Origin: Siphonodentalium dalli
Lineage: Eukaryota > Mollusca > Scaphopoda > Gadilida > Siphonodentaliidae
Direction of reading: 5' to 3'
DNA: 64,000 nucleotides
NCBI GenBank assembly: GCA_032622095.1
Contig: CP136064.1
Coordinates: forward strand, 217,758,205 to 217,822,204
Of the stretch, positions 33,650-44,827 are shown piece by piece (position 1 is the first letter of the stretch; each line of letters starts with the position of its first letter). The translations under genes and the position numbers were made by a program. The notes under the pieces were generated by a model. That model was not told the origin of the DNA. It saw only the letters and a list, made by a program, of their open reading frames with translations, and did not search any database.

Positions 33650-35382
33650 ATGATGATTCAAAACATCAGTGCAGATGTGAAAGCGGCGTATAATCCGATA
33701 AACAGCCAGCGAGTTGAGCCATTGTTCGCTCAAGCGCACACTCCGTGGGTACACTCCGTCGCTAATCCGCTGATTAGCCAACAGGATGATTCAATGTCCG
33801 GATGTGCTCATGGAGCTTCTAGTCACACGGGGTCAAACATCTCAATCGGATTAATGTATGATTACCCATCAAATCAAACGTTCATGCACTCAATGGTTAT
33901 CGGGAGTGATACTAACCATTGCGAAAAAAGATATTCGCAAGTGAGTAACGGTGGTGGGGCATCACATAACAGTTTCAACGCGCCGGACTTATTGTCAACT
34001 GAAATTAACGCTTGGCAGGCTAGCAATGTCCAAACCCCGAATACAGAACAAATGACAGTTGGAACGAATCAAAACATGACAAACCAACAACCATTGTACC
34101 CAACTAATTTTGATGGTACCATTTCTGATTCAGGGGCCCAAGTTACCAATGTGCATAATATGTCCAGTTACTTATCGGGAAATGGGATGGGAAATCTGCT
34201 GATGTCCACAATTCCAGAAACGACTGTAACAATTCCACAATCTGACACAAATTTGACACCAGATCCGACAACAAATGGTTCATATATCTCTTATCAACCC
34301 AGAGACGTGCAACCGTGCGTGCCACAATTTTGGTGTCGCCCAGATGTACCGCCGCCATATTGGAATCCGCCGGTATTCAATCCACATAACATGCAAATGT
34401 TTGGTTCGCCTTTCCTTAATTATGGCGCTCCGGTGGTCACAAATCAAGTGAGTCCACAACCAGTGGGAAGTCACGAGGTCGTTAGACCAAAGCAAGTTGA
34501 TGGAATTCACAATGTTGATAAGGTAACCAATCCAGGGTCCACTAGAAGAGCGAAACCAGTTTCAAACAGGTGGAAACCGTATCCCAATAGGGGCGACGTA
34601 CTGGTTTGGAAAGGTATACAAGTACCAACGTCTCATTACACATGTTCCAGTACAGGGACGTGTCCGATTTCCAAGTTGGATACTGCCCCCATTCAGTTGA
34701 ATGGGACTCGGTATAAAGGAGCTACTACAAATTATGCTCCCTTTGGAGATCGTACATTCAAACAAATATCTCTTCCTGTACAGACACCGGCAGTACAGCC
34801 GACATCTTGGCCCATGCCCACAGTGTCACTACCACATGGCTATGTTCCAAATAAAACGCCATGGGGTACAAACATTCGGAGTATGCCTACCCCAAATGTG
34901 TGCACGACTTCAGGGCCATTATCGGGTCCACTTGGGGCAATGCAAAGCAATGCAGAGGCGAATCAAGTTTGGCTGGGGAATTCTGTGTCGGGTTCTGTGC
35001 CCCAACATGTACCTCAGAATGGGGTTTCTACAATGTCCGTGTCGTCAGTTTCGGTCCCACCCGTTAGCAAACCGGTGGTAAACCAATCCGGAGAAATACA
35101 CCAAGCTTTGGCACAGCAATTTAACCCTGCAGTGAATATGCATCCACAACAAGGGTATAATCAAGCTATGGCAGTTCAAATCCCGCATGGGGGCTATTTA
35201 AATCAGGCAATGATGTCTGTAGCGACAAACATGATTGCCGGAGCCATCCCTTCTGCCCAGACAGTTTCCGGGATTCACAAATGGAGTGATTTAGAGGTTG
35301 TAGGTCGAAACAGGGCGGCACCTGCCAACCCTGATCAATACAGATTTTTGTCATCGTCCGGTGATATCCTGCCGAAACTGTT
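33650..35382 (+). CDS. Plus-strand Gag-like ORF, N-terminal part (interrupted)
   Basis: Open from ATG 33650 and rich in Asn, Gln, Pro, Thr and Ser, with little predicted structure (for example PPPYWNPPVFNPHNMQ near residue 230). I recognise no domain in this part. At CGAAACTGTT (35373-35382) a minus-strand block begins. The same ten bases recur at 43261-43270, where the plus-strand frame continues in phase with Gag-like sequence. So the original ORF was about 1,000 codons. The chance extension to a stop at 35390-35392 is not part of the protein. Expected role: particle-forming protein of a retroelement; inferred from the downstream half. Confidence 0.7.
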
Positions 35383-36806
35383 GTTGTTTTAGGAATGATG
35401 TCAGTACATCCTCTTAGTTTACGGTTGGCCCACCGGACCAGCTTCTGCAGCGTTGCCCAATCTGACCTTCCTTTTGTGTGGGACTGCTCATCAGAAGATA
35501 ACTCCTGCTCAAACAAAGCCTCGCTTATTTCTACGAGGTCCCTCATCATTTTCATTCTTTGGGACTCGGTCGGGACTTCATCTTCTTCCACCCACCAGCG
35601 GGTAGGTAGATGTGTACAGAACATGTGTCGACGGAAAGGCTTCGGGTTAAAATTACACCCAATCACCGGACATCTTGCGTCTTGACTATTTGACGGTGCT
35701 GGGTGAAGTGTGACCCGAGGGTTAAACGCCACCCTCCTTTCCCTTGGTCCTGAAAAAGATCTTTCTCGAGACTTTGGAGAAGACTGTCTATACGGCATTG
35801 AGGAGGATCTTTGAGTTTCCGTCTTCTGACTGAAACTGCCCTTCCTTGAACGATATGTTGATGAGGGCCTTGGCGCTCCTGCCTGCTGGCTGAAACTCCG
35901 TCCCCTGATTTGTGGTTCTCTTGGCTTTTGAGTTTCCGTCTGCTGACTGAACCTCTTTTCTGTTGTGCTTGGATGGTCTGGAAAATAAGAGTATTGTTTC
36001 ACCACCTGAGCATACGTCTGTTTAGAATACTCTACTCTTTTGTAAGGGCTATTTCCTGGGAGTTGCTTGGGGGAATTGTCTTCCGAAAGTTCTGCTGAAC
36101 TTTTACAGGTCCCCAATATTTTGTCAATTGATTCAACAATCCGGGCATCGGTATCAAAACTTACATCCAAATCATTTACAGTTATTACCGACTTATTTGA
36201 AACTCCCTTGACTACAGGTGTGGAAACCTTAGAGGGGGGTTGGTGGTTATTAGCTGACCTACCTGGAGCAAAAGGTCCCACGTTCCTGTCTATCCATTCA
36301 ACGCTCCACTCCAGGAACTGATAGGCGCCCATCTTGGCCTCCCGGAGCCAGTCCCCCATCTTCTTGGACTTGGCCAACCGCACTTGCTTCTTAAAAGCTT
36401 CTTTTCTTTGATCTTCGGACCAGCTGGTCAGAAGAAGCGAAGCCGCCAAATGGTTTGGGCTGTGGTAGATGATGTTGTTTAGATTCTTTCCATCTATTTC
36501 AGCTTCCTTCAACAGGCTATCTTTTGCCTTGCTGTTGAAATCTTTCCATGCCCTTTTCTCGTCCGAATCGCTCTGGTTCTCTGTCCCCACATTCTGCAGA
36601 ATCTGGGGTTGTTTTCTAATCACTTCCTCGGCTGACTCTTTGTCTTCGAGCACCATGGTGTTACTTTGCCTGTCTTCCCTCAGCGGAGGGGAGGTGTCAA
36701 CCACCATGTTCTCCTTTTCCTCGTTTTCCTCGTCAGATTGTAATAGGATCTCGTCATCCCCGGCAGCTGCAAGGGAATCGGTCTCCATTCCTTCTTCATG
36801 CGACAT
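35383..36806 (-). CDS. ORF3 of the gypsy-type element: acidic N-terminus and C-x4-C-x9-H-x4-H motif
   Basis: Begins 31 bases after the Pol stop. The frame stays open to 35166, but sequence beyond 35382 is antisense to the plus-strand gag and so not native. The first ~70 residues are acidic (DEEN, EEKEN). Residues 75-175 include KKMGDWLREAKMGAYQFLEW and look helical. Residues 260-365 are Ser/Arg/Gln-rich. A zinc-finger-like motif CPVIGC...RRHMFCTHLP lies near residue 375 (about 35640-35685). Then come helical segments to KLVRWANRKLRG. The true C-terminus appears missing; the TatD fragment at 31756 is a candidate for it. Function unknown; nucleic-acid binding is a guess from the finger and basic region. 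Confidence 0.7.
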
Positions 36807-36837
36807 ACTGTATTACTGGAATAGTGGAAAAACTGAA

Positions 36838-39800
36838 TTAGCATGTGGGGCAAGTAAATGTATCCATTGCTTGACCAATTTCAGGTGAAATGTTAACGCA
36901 TTTACCATGGTACCATTTACAACAATGGTCGCATTGAATCATGAATTGTCCCCGGTAAGCTTTCTGACAAAAACAATACGACTTCGTGGATTTGGGGGTA
37001 GAGACTATGCCTGTAGATTTAAAGTTTGTGACACATTTATCCAACCACGGTGGTAGAGTGTTCTCGTAACATCTCTTTAATCTATCATGGTTAGCTACGA
37101 CAATAGCCGAATTCAGCAGAATTCTGAACAAGTAAGGGGTGAAAACCTCGGCAATTATCCCCGGACCTTTCCAAAATGGGGCCAATTTCCGGTTTTTCCC
37201 TTTCACTTTGGCCGTACCTAACATGTAGACTAAATCGCCCACCTCGTATGTGTGTTTAAGTATAGACACGTCATAATTTTTCTTCATTTTTTCTTGGGAG
37301 GACTTTAACGTCTTCCTGGCCATTTCGTGGCAAGTTTGCAATTCTTCCCCCAATTTCTGGACATACTCCGGAAGCGTCTTATCATTTTCATCATGTTTCA
37401 GCGGAAACATAATGTGCGTGGGGTGATTTACTTCTCTCCCCAACATTAATTTATTTGGAGTGAAACCCGTACTCGAATTTACCGAGGAACGAAGTGCCCC
37501 AGCAAGTTGGGGGAGGTATTTATCCCAGTTTTTCTGTGCTTTCTCTACATAGCACCGCACCGCGTCCATCAACGTACGGTTTTGTCTTTCAATTTGACCG
37601 TTGGAACTTGGTCTGTACGGGGTAGAACGCGTCTTATGTATTTGTAGCAGTTCGCATACTGAAGAGAAAAGCTTGCTCTCAAAACACGGACCTTGGTCAG
37701 TGTGTATATTAAACGGGCATCCAAACCTAGCGAAAAATTCATTAACAGCCGCCATCGCTGTGGTTTCCGCGGTTTGGTCGGGCAGAGCGATGCATTCCGT
37801 CCATTTTGTAAACTGATCGATTATCATTAAAATGTAACGGTTGTTTTTCCAACTTAGAGTAAGAGGGCCCAAAAAATCCATATGAACGCGTTCCATGGGA
37901 GCTCCTGCATGGAATTTGGTGAGCTCCCACTTAGCATGTCGGGTAGGTTTTTTTCCCTGACTGCATTTTGAACACGCCTTCACATACGTTTCCACATCTT
38001 TGTTTAGGCCAAACCAGTGGTAATTTTGTTTTATCCTACTCAAAGTTCTGGTTATCCCCTGATGACCAGAAGTTGGAATGTCATGGGCTATCGCCAGAAT
38101 TTCCTTAGCGAATTTCTTTGGAAGAATAGTGGCCAAGTTTCCATTTTTTCTGATTTTTTGGAGGATGCCATTGTTTAACTTAAAACGCGAGCGATTTATC
38201 CAAAAATACTTGGCCGCTGGACTGGCAATAAACATTTCGGCTTCGTTAGGTTCCACCCCCTTATCCAACCAATTTATTACTATTAGTAGGTCGGGGTCAG
38301 CTAACTGTTCATTGGCCAATTCTCCCGTTTCGCAAATCTCTGCAAGCGAGACCTCATTGGAATCAGATACTGATTGAACCAAAATTAAAGGTTCAGCAGA
38401 ATCTTTAACTTTCAGATCTAATTGAGTGTGGACCCAGCCACTTTGATTATCAATGGACCCATATTGAAATTTGGTTTCGGACCATTGCTCTGTTACAGGC
38501 CATGGTAGAATTGATATTTCTTGAGGTAAACTGCTGTCTGCTGCCACTCTGCTTGTCTGCGATATTTCGGGCATTTCGTTCGAAAATTCTATTGAACCTT
38601 TAGTTAGAGGTATCGCGTAATCTACTTCTTCGTTAAAACGCGCCCAATTTTTGTGCACTCGGATGCAGTATTTACAAGCGTTGCAAGGCAATCCTGCAGG
38701 AATGTCACCGGCGCTGTAATTATAACACATCTCGGTTAAAGGCGGTCGCGATAGTAGATCGGCATTTGCATGCTTTGGGCCAGGGCGATGTTGCACTATC
38801 ATGTCGTACTGGCTCAATTCCTCTAACCAGCGAGCTAATTGGCCTTGGGGTTCTTTGAAACCTATTAACCACCTGAGGCTCCCATGATCTGTTCGCAATA
38901 TGAAATGTCTACCCAACAGATAATGTCGATATTGCCGCGTGAACCGTATTACCGCCAGCAATTCTTTTCGGGTGGTACAATACCGGATCTGCTGACCCGA
39001 TAATATAAAACTTCCATAGCATATGACTCTCTCTTTCCCATTTTGAATTTGGGAAAGCTGCCCACCGATCGCGAAGTTGCTCGCATCGCAATCTAAGAGA
39101 AAAGTGTCTTTTCGATTGGGTAGAGATAAAACCGGGGGGCTGGTTAAGACTATTTTTAATTTATCAAAAGCATCCTGTTGCTCAGGCCCCCAGCTGAAAG
39201 CCCTTTTGCCTGTGATGGCATACAACGGTTGTGCCAATTCAGCGTAGTTTTCTATAAACTGACGATGGTAATTGAGAAAACCACACAACCTTTGTACGTC
39301 TTTTGCGTTCTGAGGTTCTGGCCACTTTTTTATGACCTCTGTGGATGATTCCAGTATTTGAATTCCGTATTTACTGATTTTTCGTCCCAGAAATTCGACA
39401 GTTTGTTGACAAAACACGCATTTAGCCGGTTTGAGCTTTAAATTGTATTGTCGGAATCTCTGCAGAACCGTGCGAATGTTTCGGAAGTGCGAGTTAATAT
39501 CAGAACCCATGATCAACACATCATCCAAGAAACATAACGAGATGGACCAAAGTAGGCCCTGAAGCACCAAATTCATTATTCGCGTGAACGTAAACGTGGC
39601 TCCACACAAACCGAATGCTAATTTCCGGAATTCGAACAATCCATATCTCGTTATGAATGCTGACTTGGGGCGGTCTGATACTTTTAAATTGACTTGATGG
39701 TACGCACTTATGCAATCGGCCTTACTTGCCCATACGTTTCCAGCAAGCGAATCTAATGTTTGGTCGATAAGAGGAAGTGGGTAGATTTCGCGCTTTGTCA

Positions 39801-41063
39801 CAGCGTTTAACGCGCGATAATCTAAACACCAGCGGACCGAGGAATCCCGTTTATGAATGAGTACCGGTGCCGAACACCACTCCGAAACCGAGGGTTGAAT
39901 GACGTTCGCTCCCAACATCTTTTTAAGATGTGCTTCTTCCTCATTTATAAAACACAGCGGTGTTCTACGCATGCGTTGGCGCACCGGAGAAGCGTCTCCA
40001 GTGGGAATGGTATGCTCTATTTCCGAGAATTCGCCCAAATCAAATTCATGTTTCGCAAAAACGTCTTGGTATTCGCATAAAATTTCGGCCATTTCTTCCG
40101 CTTCAGTTTGATCTAAAAGCATGATTGAACGATCGTATAGATCCTGTAAATGTGCCGGTATGCGACTTGTTTTGCGTACATGCCCCGTTATGTGCGAGTG
40201 TTGAAAGTTATTCGCTGCGTTGTCCTGGCCGCTGTCCGGACAAATATCAGGGGGTGATTCATCATGCGACGTCTCGGTACGGTCTTGACCGTCCTCATTT
40301 AACGGAAAAGTGGTCTCAATTTCTGACGCATGAGAAACTAACTCGTTGCGTCTCAACTCCACACTATTTTCGTTTAAATTTAGTATTCCAATTTTAGGCT
40401 TGCTACCTGCATCGTGTAATGTACTAAAAATGATCAAACCATGACGCGCAATTGGTTCAATTATATATGTGTTCAATTTCGGCTGAATTTGACACCGTAA
40501 TAACATTACTGACCTAGGTGGAATTATCACGTTTTCCTCTATTGACACTCTAGCGACATAAGCTGGCAGAAATTTATCGTTTGTGATTGACGTGATTGTG
40601 TCTTGTCCCAGAGACAAAGTCCCATCACTTACATTGATTCGGGCCTGGTGTTTACTCAAAAAGTCAATCCCTAACAGCATCTCATCCACAATCGGTGCTA
40701 CATAAATATTTTCCAAAAATGTAACCTTCCCGATTTTTAGTTCTACCGGACCAATTTGATTTGCTGACATTTGGCTTCCGCGTTCGGCTGTATTGAGGCG
40801 GATAGTCCGAATAGTTGGAGGTTTCGAAACTAGTTTGTTATAAATACCAACCGATAAAATAGTCACATCAGCAGCTGTGTCTATTACTGCGGTTATATTT
40901 ACGTCGGAAATCACAATTGGAATTTTGATGGTTGAGAACGATTTGACTCTGTTGATGGACAAACAACTGTCGCCTGGCGTGTCAGTAATGGTAGTAATTT
41001 GTGTAAGGTCATTCGTTGAAGATTTGTGGGTCGTAATCAGGCCTCGGGATCCGACCCCTTGTC
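36838..41063 (-). CDS. Gypsy-type Pol: protease, RT, RNase H, integrase and C-terminal PHD finger
   Basis: Uninterrupted from the gag overlap to TAA 36838-36840. Counting from the TTG codon at 40962: protease VIDTAADVTIL at 25-35; RT with FLDDVLIMG near 475; RNase H from CDASNFAIG (about 626) to TDHGSLRWL (about 693) and HANADLLSRPP; integrase zinc site H-x3-H...C-x2-C (about 963-1003), core D (VHMDF about 1030), D (HTDQG about 1090), E (QIERQN about 1125). The last 46 residues (1329-1374) form a C4HC3 PHD finger ending on the final Cys. There is no ATG near the start; the frame is -1 relative to Gag, suggesting frameshift expression. All catalytic motifs look intact. Confidence 0.93.
36841..36978 (-). 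other. PHD finger at the integrase C-terminus
   Basis: Ligands: C1330, C1332, C1344, C1347, H1352, C1355, C1371, C1374 (numbering as in the Pol entry). The surrounding residues match the histone H3K4me3-binding class: Tyr1329 directly before the first Cys, Tyr1336, Met1341 and Trp1350 occupy the places of the four cage residues known in PHF8 (Tyr7, Tyr14, Met20, Trp29), with one residue fewer between Tyr1336 and Met1341. The motif CDxCxKWYHGKC is typical. By analogy with integrase chromodomains it could direct integration to active promoters; that role is inference. Confidence 0.85.
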
Positions 41064-43182
41064 TTTTAAATGTTTTTCGAAGTTAACTTTGGCCTCTTTA
41101 TTGGGTTTGTTGTTAGCGTTCTTTACGGGGCACTCTCTAATCATGTGACCGTAATCGCGACAGAAAAAACATTGGATTGGTCGACGAGGCGAAGGCGACC
41201 GTGACATCGTTTTAACTGGCTGTTTACTAGTATTACTGAGCACCAATTTGTCTAATTTTCCAAAGACGGTTTCAATTTTTGTCTCCATAGATAGCATTCT
41301 TGACTTCAATGAATGTATATCATTGTTAGACGCGCCCCCTGGAGACTGGGAACGGGAGCCGCGGCCTTCGCGGTCTTGACTCCATCTAGGTCTAAACGAT
41401 TGCGTTCTGTTATCGTCTGTTTGTCTATTGGAACCCGGGCTCCGATTAAACCTGCGGTTATTTCGGTTAACGGTACGTGATCTATTTGGTGATTGTATTG
41501 CCCGGACATGACGGAGTCCTTCGTCATCCGAATCTTCTGATTCGGATTTTACCCTCCGAACCCCGCGCCGCGTTCGGTCTGAGCCCCAAATCGCTACTTG
41601 GGTGCACTGGTAAAGTCGAACTTGGTTAATGGCGTCCTTTAGAGTCTCCGGTCTCGCGTTCGCAACATGCCCCCCTGCGTGCCGATCAGTGGCCCCTTGG
41701 CAGAAACGTTGAATGGCTTGCACATTCACCTCCTGTGGGGGGTGACGTGGAAAAGCGCGTTGTGCCAATGACAAAACTGTTTGTGCCCACTCTTCCAGAG
41801 ACTGGTCCGCCTCTTGCTTAAGTTGCATGAATTGCAACTGCACGGACTGCGGAAGATCGCTGGGTTCAAACCGGCTCGCCAGTAACTGTAAAAGTTCCAA
41901 CGACTCGTAATTTGGATTTTGATGCAACATGAGAGTAAGATAATCTCCAGCCTGGCCTGTTAGACACCAACCCAAAGCGGATTTGCGGGTTGGTTCATCC
42001 CAACGCTGTGTGTTCGACAAGGTATCGAACTTCATACGGAATGTCAGCCAGTTAGATATTCCGTCGTATGAAAAGTTATACGGCAATTTGGGAAACCAAT
42101 TATTAGGTTGATCTTGAGCTGCAGCGGCAGGCTCAGGATTTGGGTACATGTTACCACCCATGACTTGTGGAATCAATTGTTGATTATTTGGAGGTATGGG
42201 CGGTATGTTGCCCAAATAACCCAAATTTTGTGGCGGTATCGGTGGGGCGTTCCCACCTGGCGCAAGAAAACCTTGATTTTGCGGAGGTATTTGTGGCGCC
42301 ATAAAAACCGGGTTCTGTGGCGGTACGGGAGGCGCGTTCCCACCTGGCGCAATAAAACCTGGATTCTGCATGTTTACTGGTGGCGCATTACCCCCTGCAG
42401 CAATAAAACCCAGATTTTGCTGCGGTACTAATGGTGCGTTCCCACCTGGCGCAATAAAAGCCTGATTTTGTGGCGGTACTGGTGGCGCAATCCCACCTGG
42501 CGCAATAAAAGCCTGATTTTGTGGCGGTACCGGTGGCGCATTCCCACCTGGCGCAACAAAAGCCTGATTTTGTGGCGGGTACCGGTGGCGCGTTCCAACC
42601 TGGCGCAACAAAAGCCTGATTTTGTGGCGGTACCAGTGGCGCGTTCCAACCTGGCGCAACAAACGCCTGATTTTGCTGCGGTACTGGTGGCGCGATCCCA
42701 CCTGGCGTAATAAAAGTCTGATTTTGTGGCGGTACTGTTTGCACATTACCACCTGCTGGTGGCGGCCAGGAATAAAACTGATATTGCTCTACTCCCCCTT
42801 GCGTAACAACCATTTGTGGTGTTACCGGTGGAATATTCTGAGTAGAAACTACACTCGGATTGCTCGAAACAACCATATTGGTGGGGTTAATTAATGCTTG
42901 GACTTGAGGTGCTGCTGCATTCGCAATATAATGGTTTGGCGGAACCAGGGGATTTGCCCCCATTAGCATTGCTACACTAGATGGTTGAATATTGGTTGGG
43001 TGTGGCGTCTGCTGACACGACTGTTGACTAACCACCGGAGTGTATGGAGGATTTGTATTTGGTTGGCCCGTAATAGGAATATAAGGCACCATTTGACCCT
43101 GTGCATTCGTTAGCATCCAAACAGTTTGCTGTTTGGTGTCATGTCCACCCCATGGCGCTGTAACCAATTTACTGTGACTCAT
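41037..43182 (-). CDS. Gypsy-type Gag with a 17-residue repeat and CCHC knuckle (one frameshift)
   Basis: A possible start is ATG 43182 (MSHSKLVTAPWGG). The N-terminal third is Pro/Gln/Asn-rich and contains about a dozen tandem units of P-P-Q-N-Q-A-F-I-A-P-G-G-N-A-P-P-V (51 bases each, about 42220-42720). The capsid-like domain follows (YDGISNWLTFRMKF, LTGQAGDYLTL, LLASRFEPSDLPQS, QFMQLKQEADQSLEEWAQ), then an Arg/Ser-rich linker and a CCHC knuckle CFFCRDYGHMIRECP (about 41135-41180). One repeat unit has an extra G (within 42575-42579), which shifts the frame; all else is open. Stop TGA at 41037-41039. Confidence 0.88.
41064..41070 (-). promoter_or_regulatory. Probable -1 ribosomal frameshift heptamer T TTA AAA between gag and pol
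   Basis: In the Gag frame the codons are CAT TTA AAA, so the heptamer fits X XXY YYZ exactly. It lies 24 bases upstream of the Gag stop. A -1 slip enters the Pol frame, which is open from there (RQGVGSRGLITTHK) into the protease, and Pol lacks a nearby ATG. I did not fold the downstream sequence to look for a stimulatory structure. Confidence 0.6.
42220..42720 (-). repeat. 51-bp tandem repeat within gag
   Basis: The unit reads on the plus strand as CCACCTGGCGCAATAAAA, GCCTGATTTTGTGGCGGTAC and TGGTGGCGCAT, with substitutions. The copies are in frame with each other except for the unit with the extra G at 42575-42579. The plus-strand Trp/Arg-rich open frames here are shadows. Confidence 0.88.
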
Positions 43183-43270
43183 CGGAACAGGACTACTCGT
43201 TAGGGGATTGACTGTTCTCCCCACGGGGAGATTTTGCCCATTTCCTGTTGACGGAATTGGCGAAACTGTT

Positions 43271-44561
43271 TGCGCCCTCGCAAGCATGTTTGTTGCTGAC
43301 GCGGAATGTTCCAATGCAACAATATCCATCTGGCAGAATTCCAACTAACCCACCTATGCAAAATGTTCCTATAACAATTAGCGGAACTGACGAACAAGTT
43401 TATGGTGGTTACCAAACTGTTACAACGAAAAATCTAACCAAATCGCCAGAAAGGGGTGATGTTGACATAACATTTCAACGTCGGTCTGACCAAAACTCAT
43501 TACGGGAACCAACAATCCGTGGAATTTCAGTAACATCTGGGCGCGAGAAGGTAAATGCAAAACCAGCCCAACATATGCCTGCGTCTGCTGACACGGGACC
43601 CAGACAAAATTATGGTCAAGATGTACCTATAAATGGAGTAATCTCAATACCGCCACAAATACCATTATCAAAGGACGGTAAAGTAACTGGGCAGCCGTTT
43701 GACTTCGAATTCCGTTCATTTGCTGAATTTCAACGTTGGAATAAAGCCGAATGTAAAGCTGCACTGTCATCTTGTCGGGAGGGTTCCGCCCTCGACTATC
43801 ACAAGTCGCTCGAAGAAAATAGTTCGCATATGACGTTCAAGGAAATCCTTATTGAAATGGGGAATAGGTTCGGTGATAATGATCAGCCGCAAGTCGAAGA
43901 ACTAAAGTTTCGAGAAGTGTCTACCCCAACAGAGTCTATGGCTGCTGCTATAGAACATGTTCGATTCCACCAATTTAACCGAAACGTAACTTTTGGCGAT
44001 GCCAATATTTCGAACCAAGATGTGATAGATTTATCGTGTGATTATTTTGAATCGGAAAACGACAGTCCGCCGCGAACTAGAGATATACATGTTGTAGATA
44101 AATCCATATCATTTCCTCAATGGAACAACGGGAGAAGTAATGATGAATTTAATGAACGAATTCTGCTGAAATCGCTATCAAAATCAAATACATCCAAAGA
44201 TGAATCTCGTGAACGATTTCTACGGCGGGAATCGCAATCGAACACACTAAATAACGAAGAATCTAACGAACGATTTCTGCTGAAATCGCAATCAAATACA
44301 TCAAATTTAAGTGGTATTTCCGATCAGTGTCTCCGCTCTATGTCGCAAATTTCATTGCAAACAAGTAACGTGTTATGTTTAAAATCCAAAACGTCATTTC
44401 TACACCACAATCGTGGGACACACAGTCGCTCGAAATGCAACCACAGTGTGACGTCACAAATAATACTAAATCATCCGAAACGGCTAAATTTGTCGAATCG
44501 CACCAGAGTGATAATAGTTTGTCCAGTACTGACATGCCAGAAACACATGTTATCAGAGTAG
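43271..44561 (+). CDS. Plus-strand Gag-like ORF, C-terminal part
   Basis: In phase with the part ending at 35382. After a Thr/Ser/Asn-rich stretch it has a capsid-like domain: FDFEFRSFAEFQRWNKAECK, AALSSCREGSALDYHKSL, FKEILIEMGNRFGDNDQPQV and LKFREVSTPTESMAAAIEHV, which fits the retrotransposon Gag fold pattern of gypsy-type elements. It then becomes repetitive (NERFLLKSQSNTS-like units, about 44130-44320). From about 44370 a different frame (44375-44827) looks more protein-like, so a frameshift is likely there. No protease or RT follows; this element seems to encode Gag only. Confidence 0.7.
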
Positions 44562-44827
44562 GGCCTTGCGTAATCAAGAAAGAAACAAGGCGCACTAACT
44601 CTATATTTTCAATATGTTCAAATACTGAAACCACAGTCGAACAAACTAAGGAAAAACAAATTTGCAAAAAGTCAACCAAAATGAATGGTCCTCGCTGTGT
44701 CTTGCACAAATCATTGAAATGTTACACTAGTAATGAACTAGTAGCCAGGGCTGTAATCACACCATTTTCGTCATTATGGATGTTCACACTGTTATGGCGA
44801 AAGAAAGCAAAAAGCTTCTTGCACTAA
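44375..44827 (+). pseudogene. Possible continuation of the Gag-like protein in another frame
   Basis: 150 codons, Ser/Thr/Glu/Lys-rich (QSDNSLSSTDMPETHVIRVG, ETTVEQTKEKQICKKS). Its composition resembles the C-terminal region of the preceding ORF better than the end of that ORF's own frame does. No domain recognised. The frame is -1 relative to the preceding ORF; a frameshift mutation is the simplest explanation. Confidence 0.45.

Larger units (their letters stand above)
35373..43270 (-). mobile_element. 7.9-kb LTR-less gag-pol-ORF3 block inside the plus-strand gag
   Basis: It is bounded by the 10-bp direct repeat CGAAACTGTT (35373-35382, 43261-43270). On the minus strand it reads Gag, Pol, ORF3 in order, but lacks both LTRs, primer-binding site and polypurine tract. 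Removing the block and one repeat copy restores an in-frame plus-strand Gag ORF. It lacks exactly what remains next to the left LTR (31440-32348: LTR, possible primer site, TatD 3' end, polypurine tract), so it may have been moved and inverted from there. Insertion by another route or an assembly error are alternatives. Confidence 0.75.

Noticed and set aside
35383-35392. Native C-terminus of the plus-strand Gag at 35390-35392
   Set aside because: The sequence after CGAAACTGTT belongs to the inserted minus-strand block; the real continuation is at 43271.
36469-36888. Plus-strand 139-codon ORF opposite ORF3
   Set aside because: It is antisense to the acidic, Ser-rich N-terminus of ORF3 and to the end of the PHD finger; composition follows from the sense strand.
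42108-42894. Plus-strand Trp/Arg-rich open frames in the gag repeat
   Set aside because: They are antisense shadows of the 51-bp gag repeat, which is open in several frames because its unit length is divisible by three.
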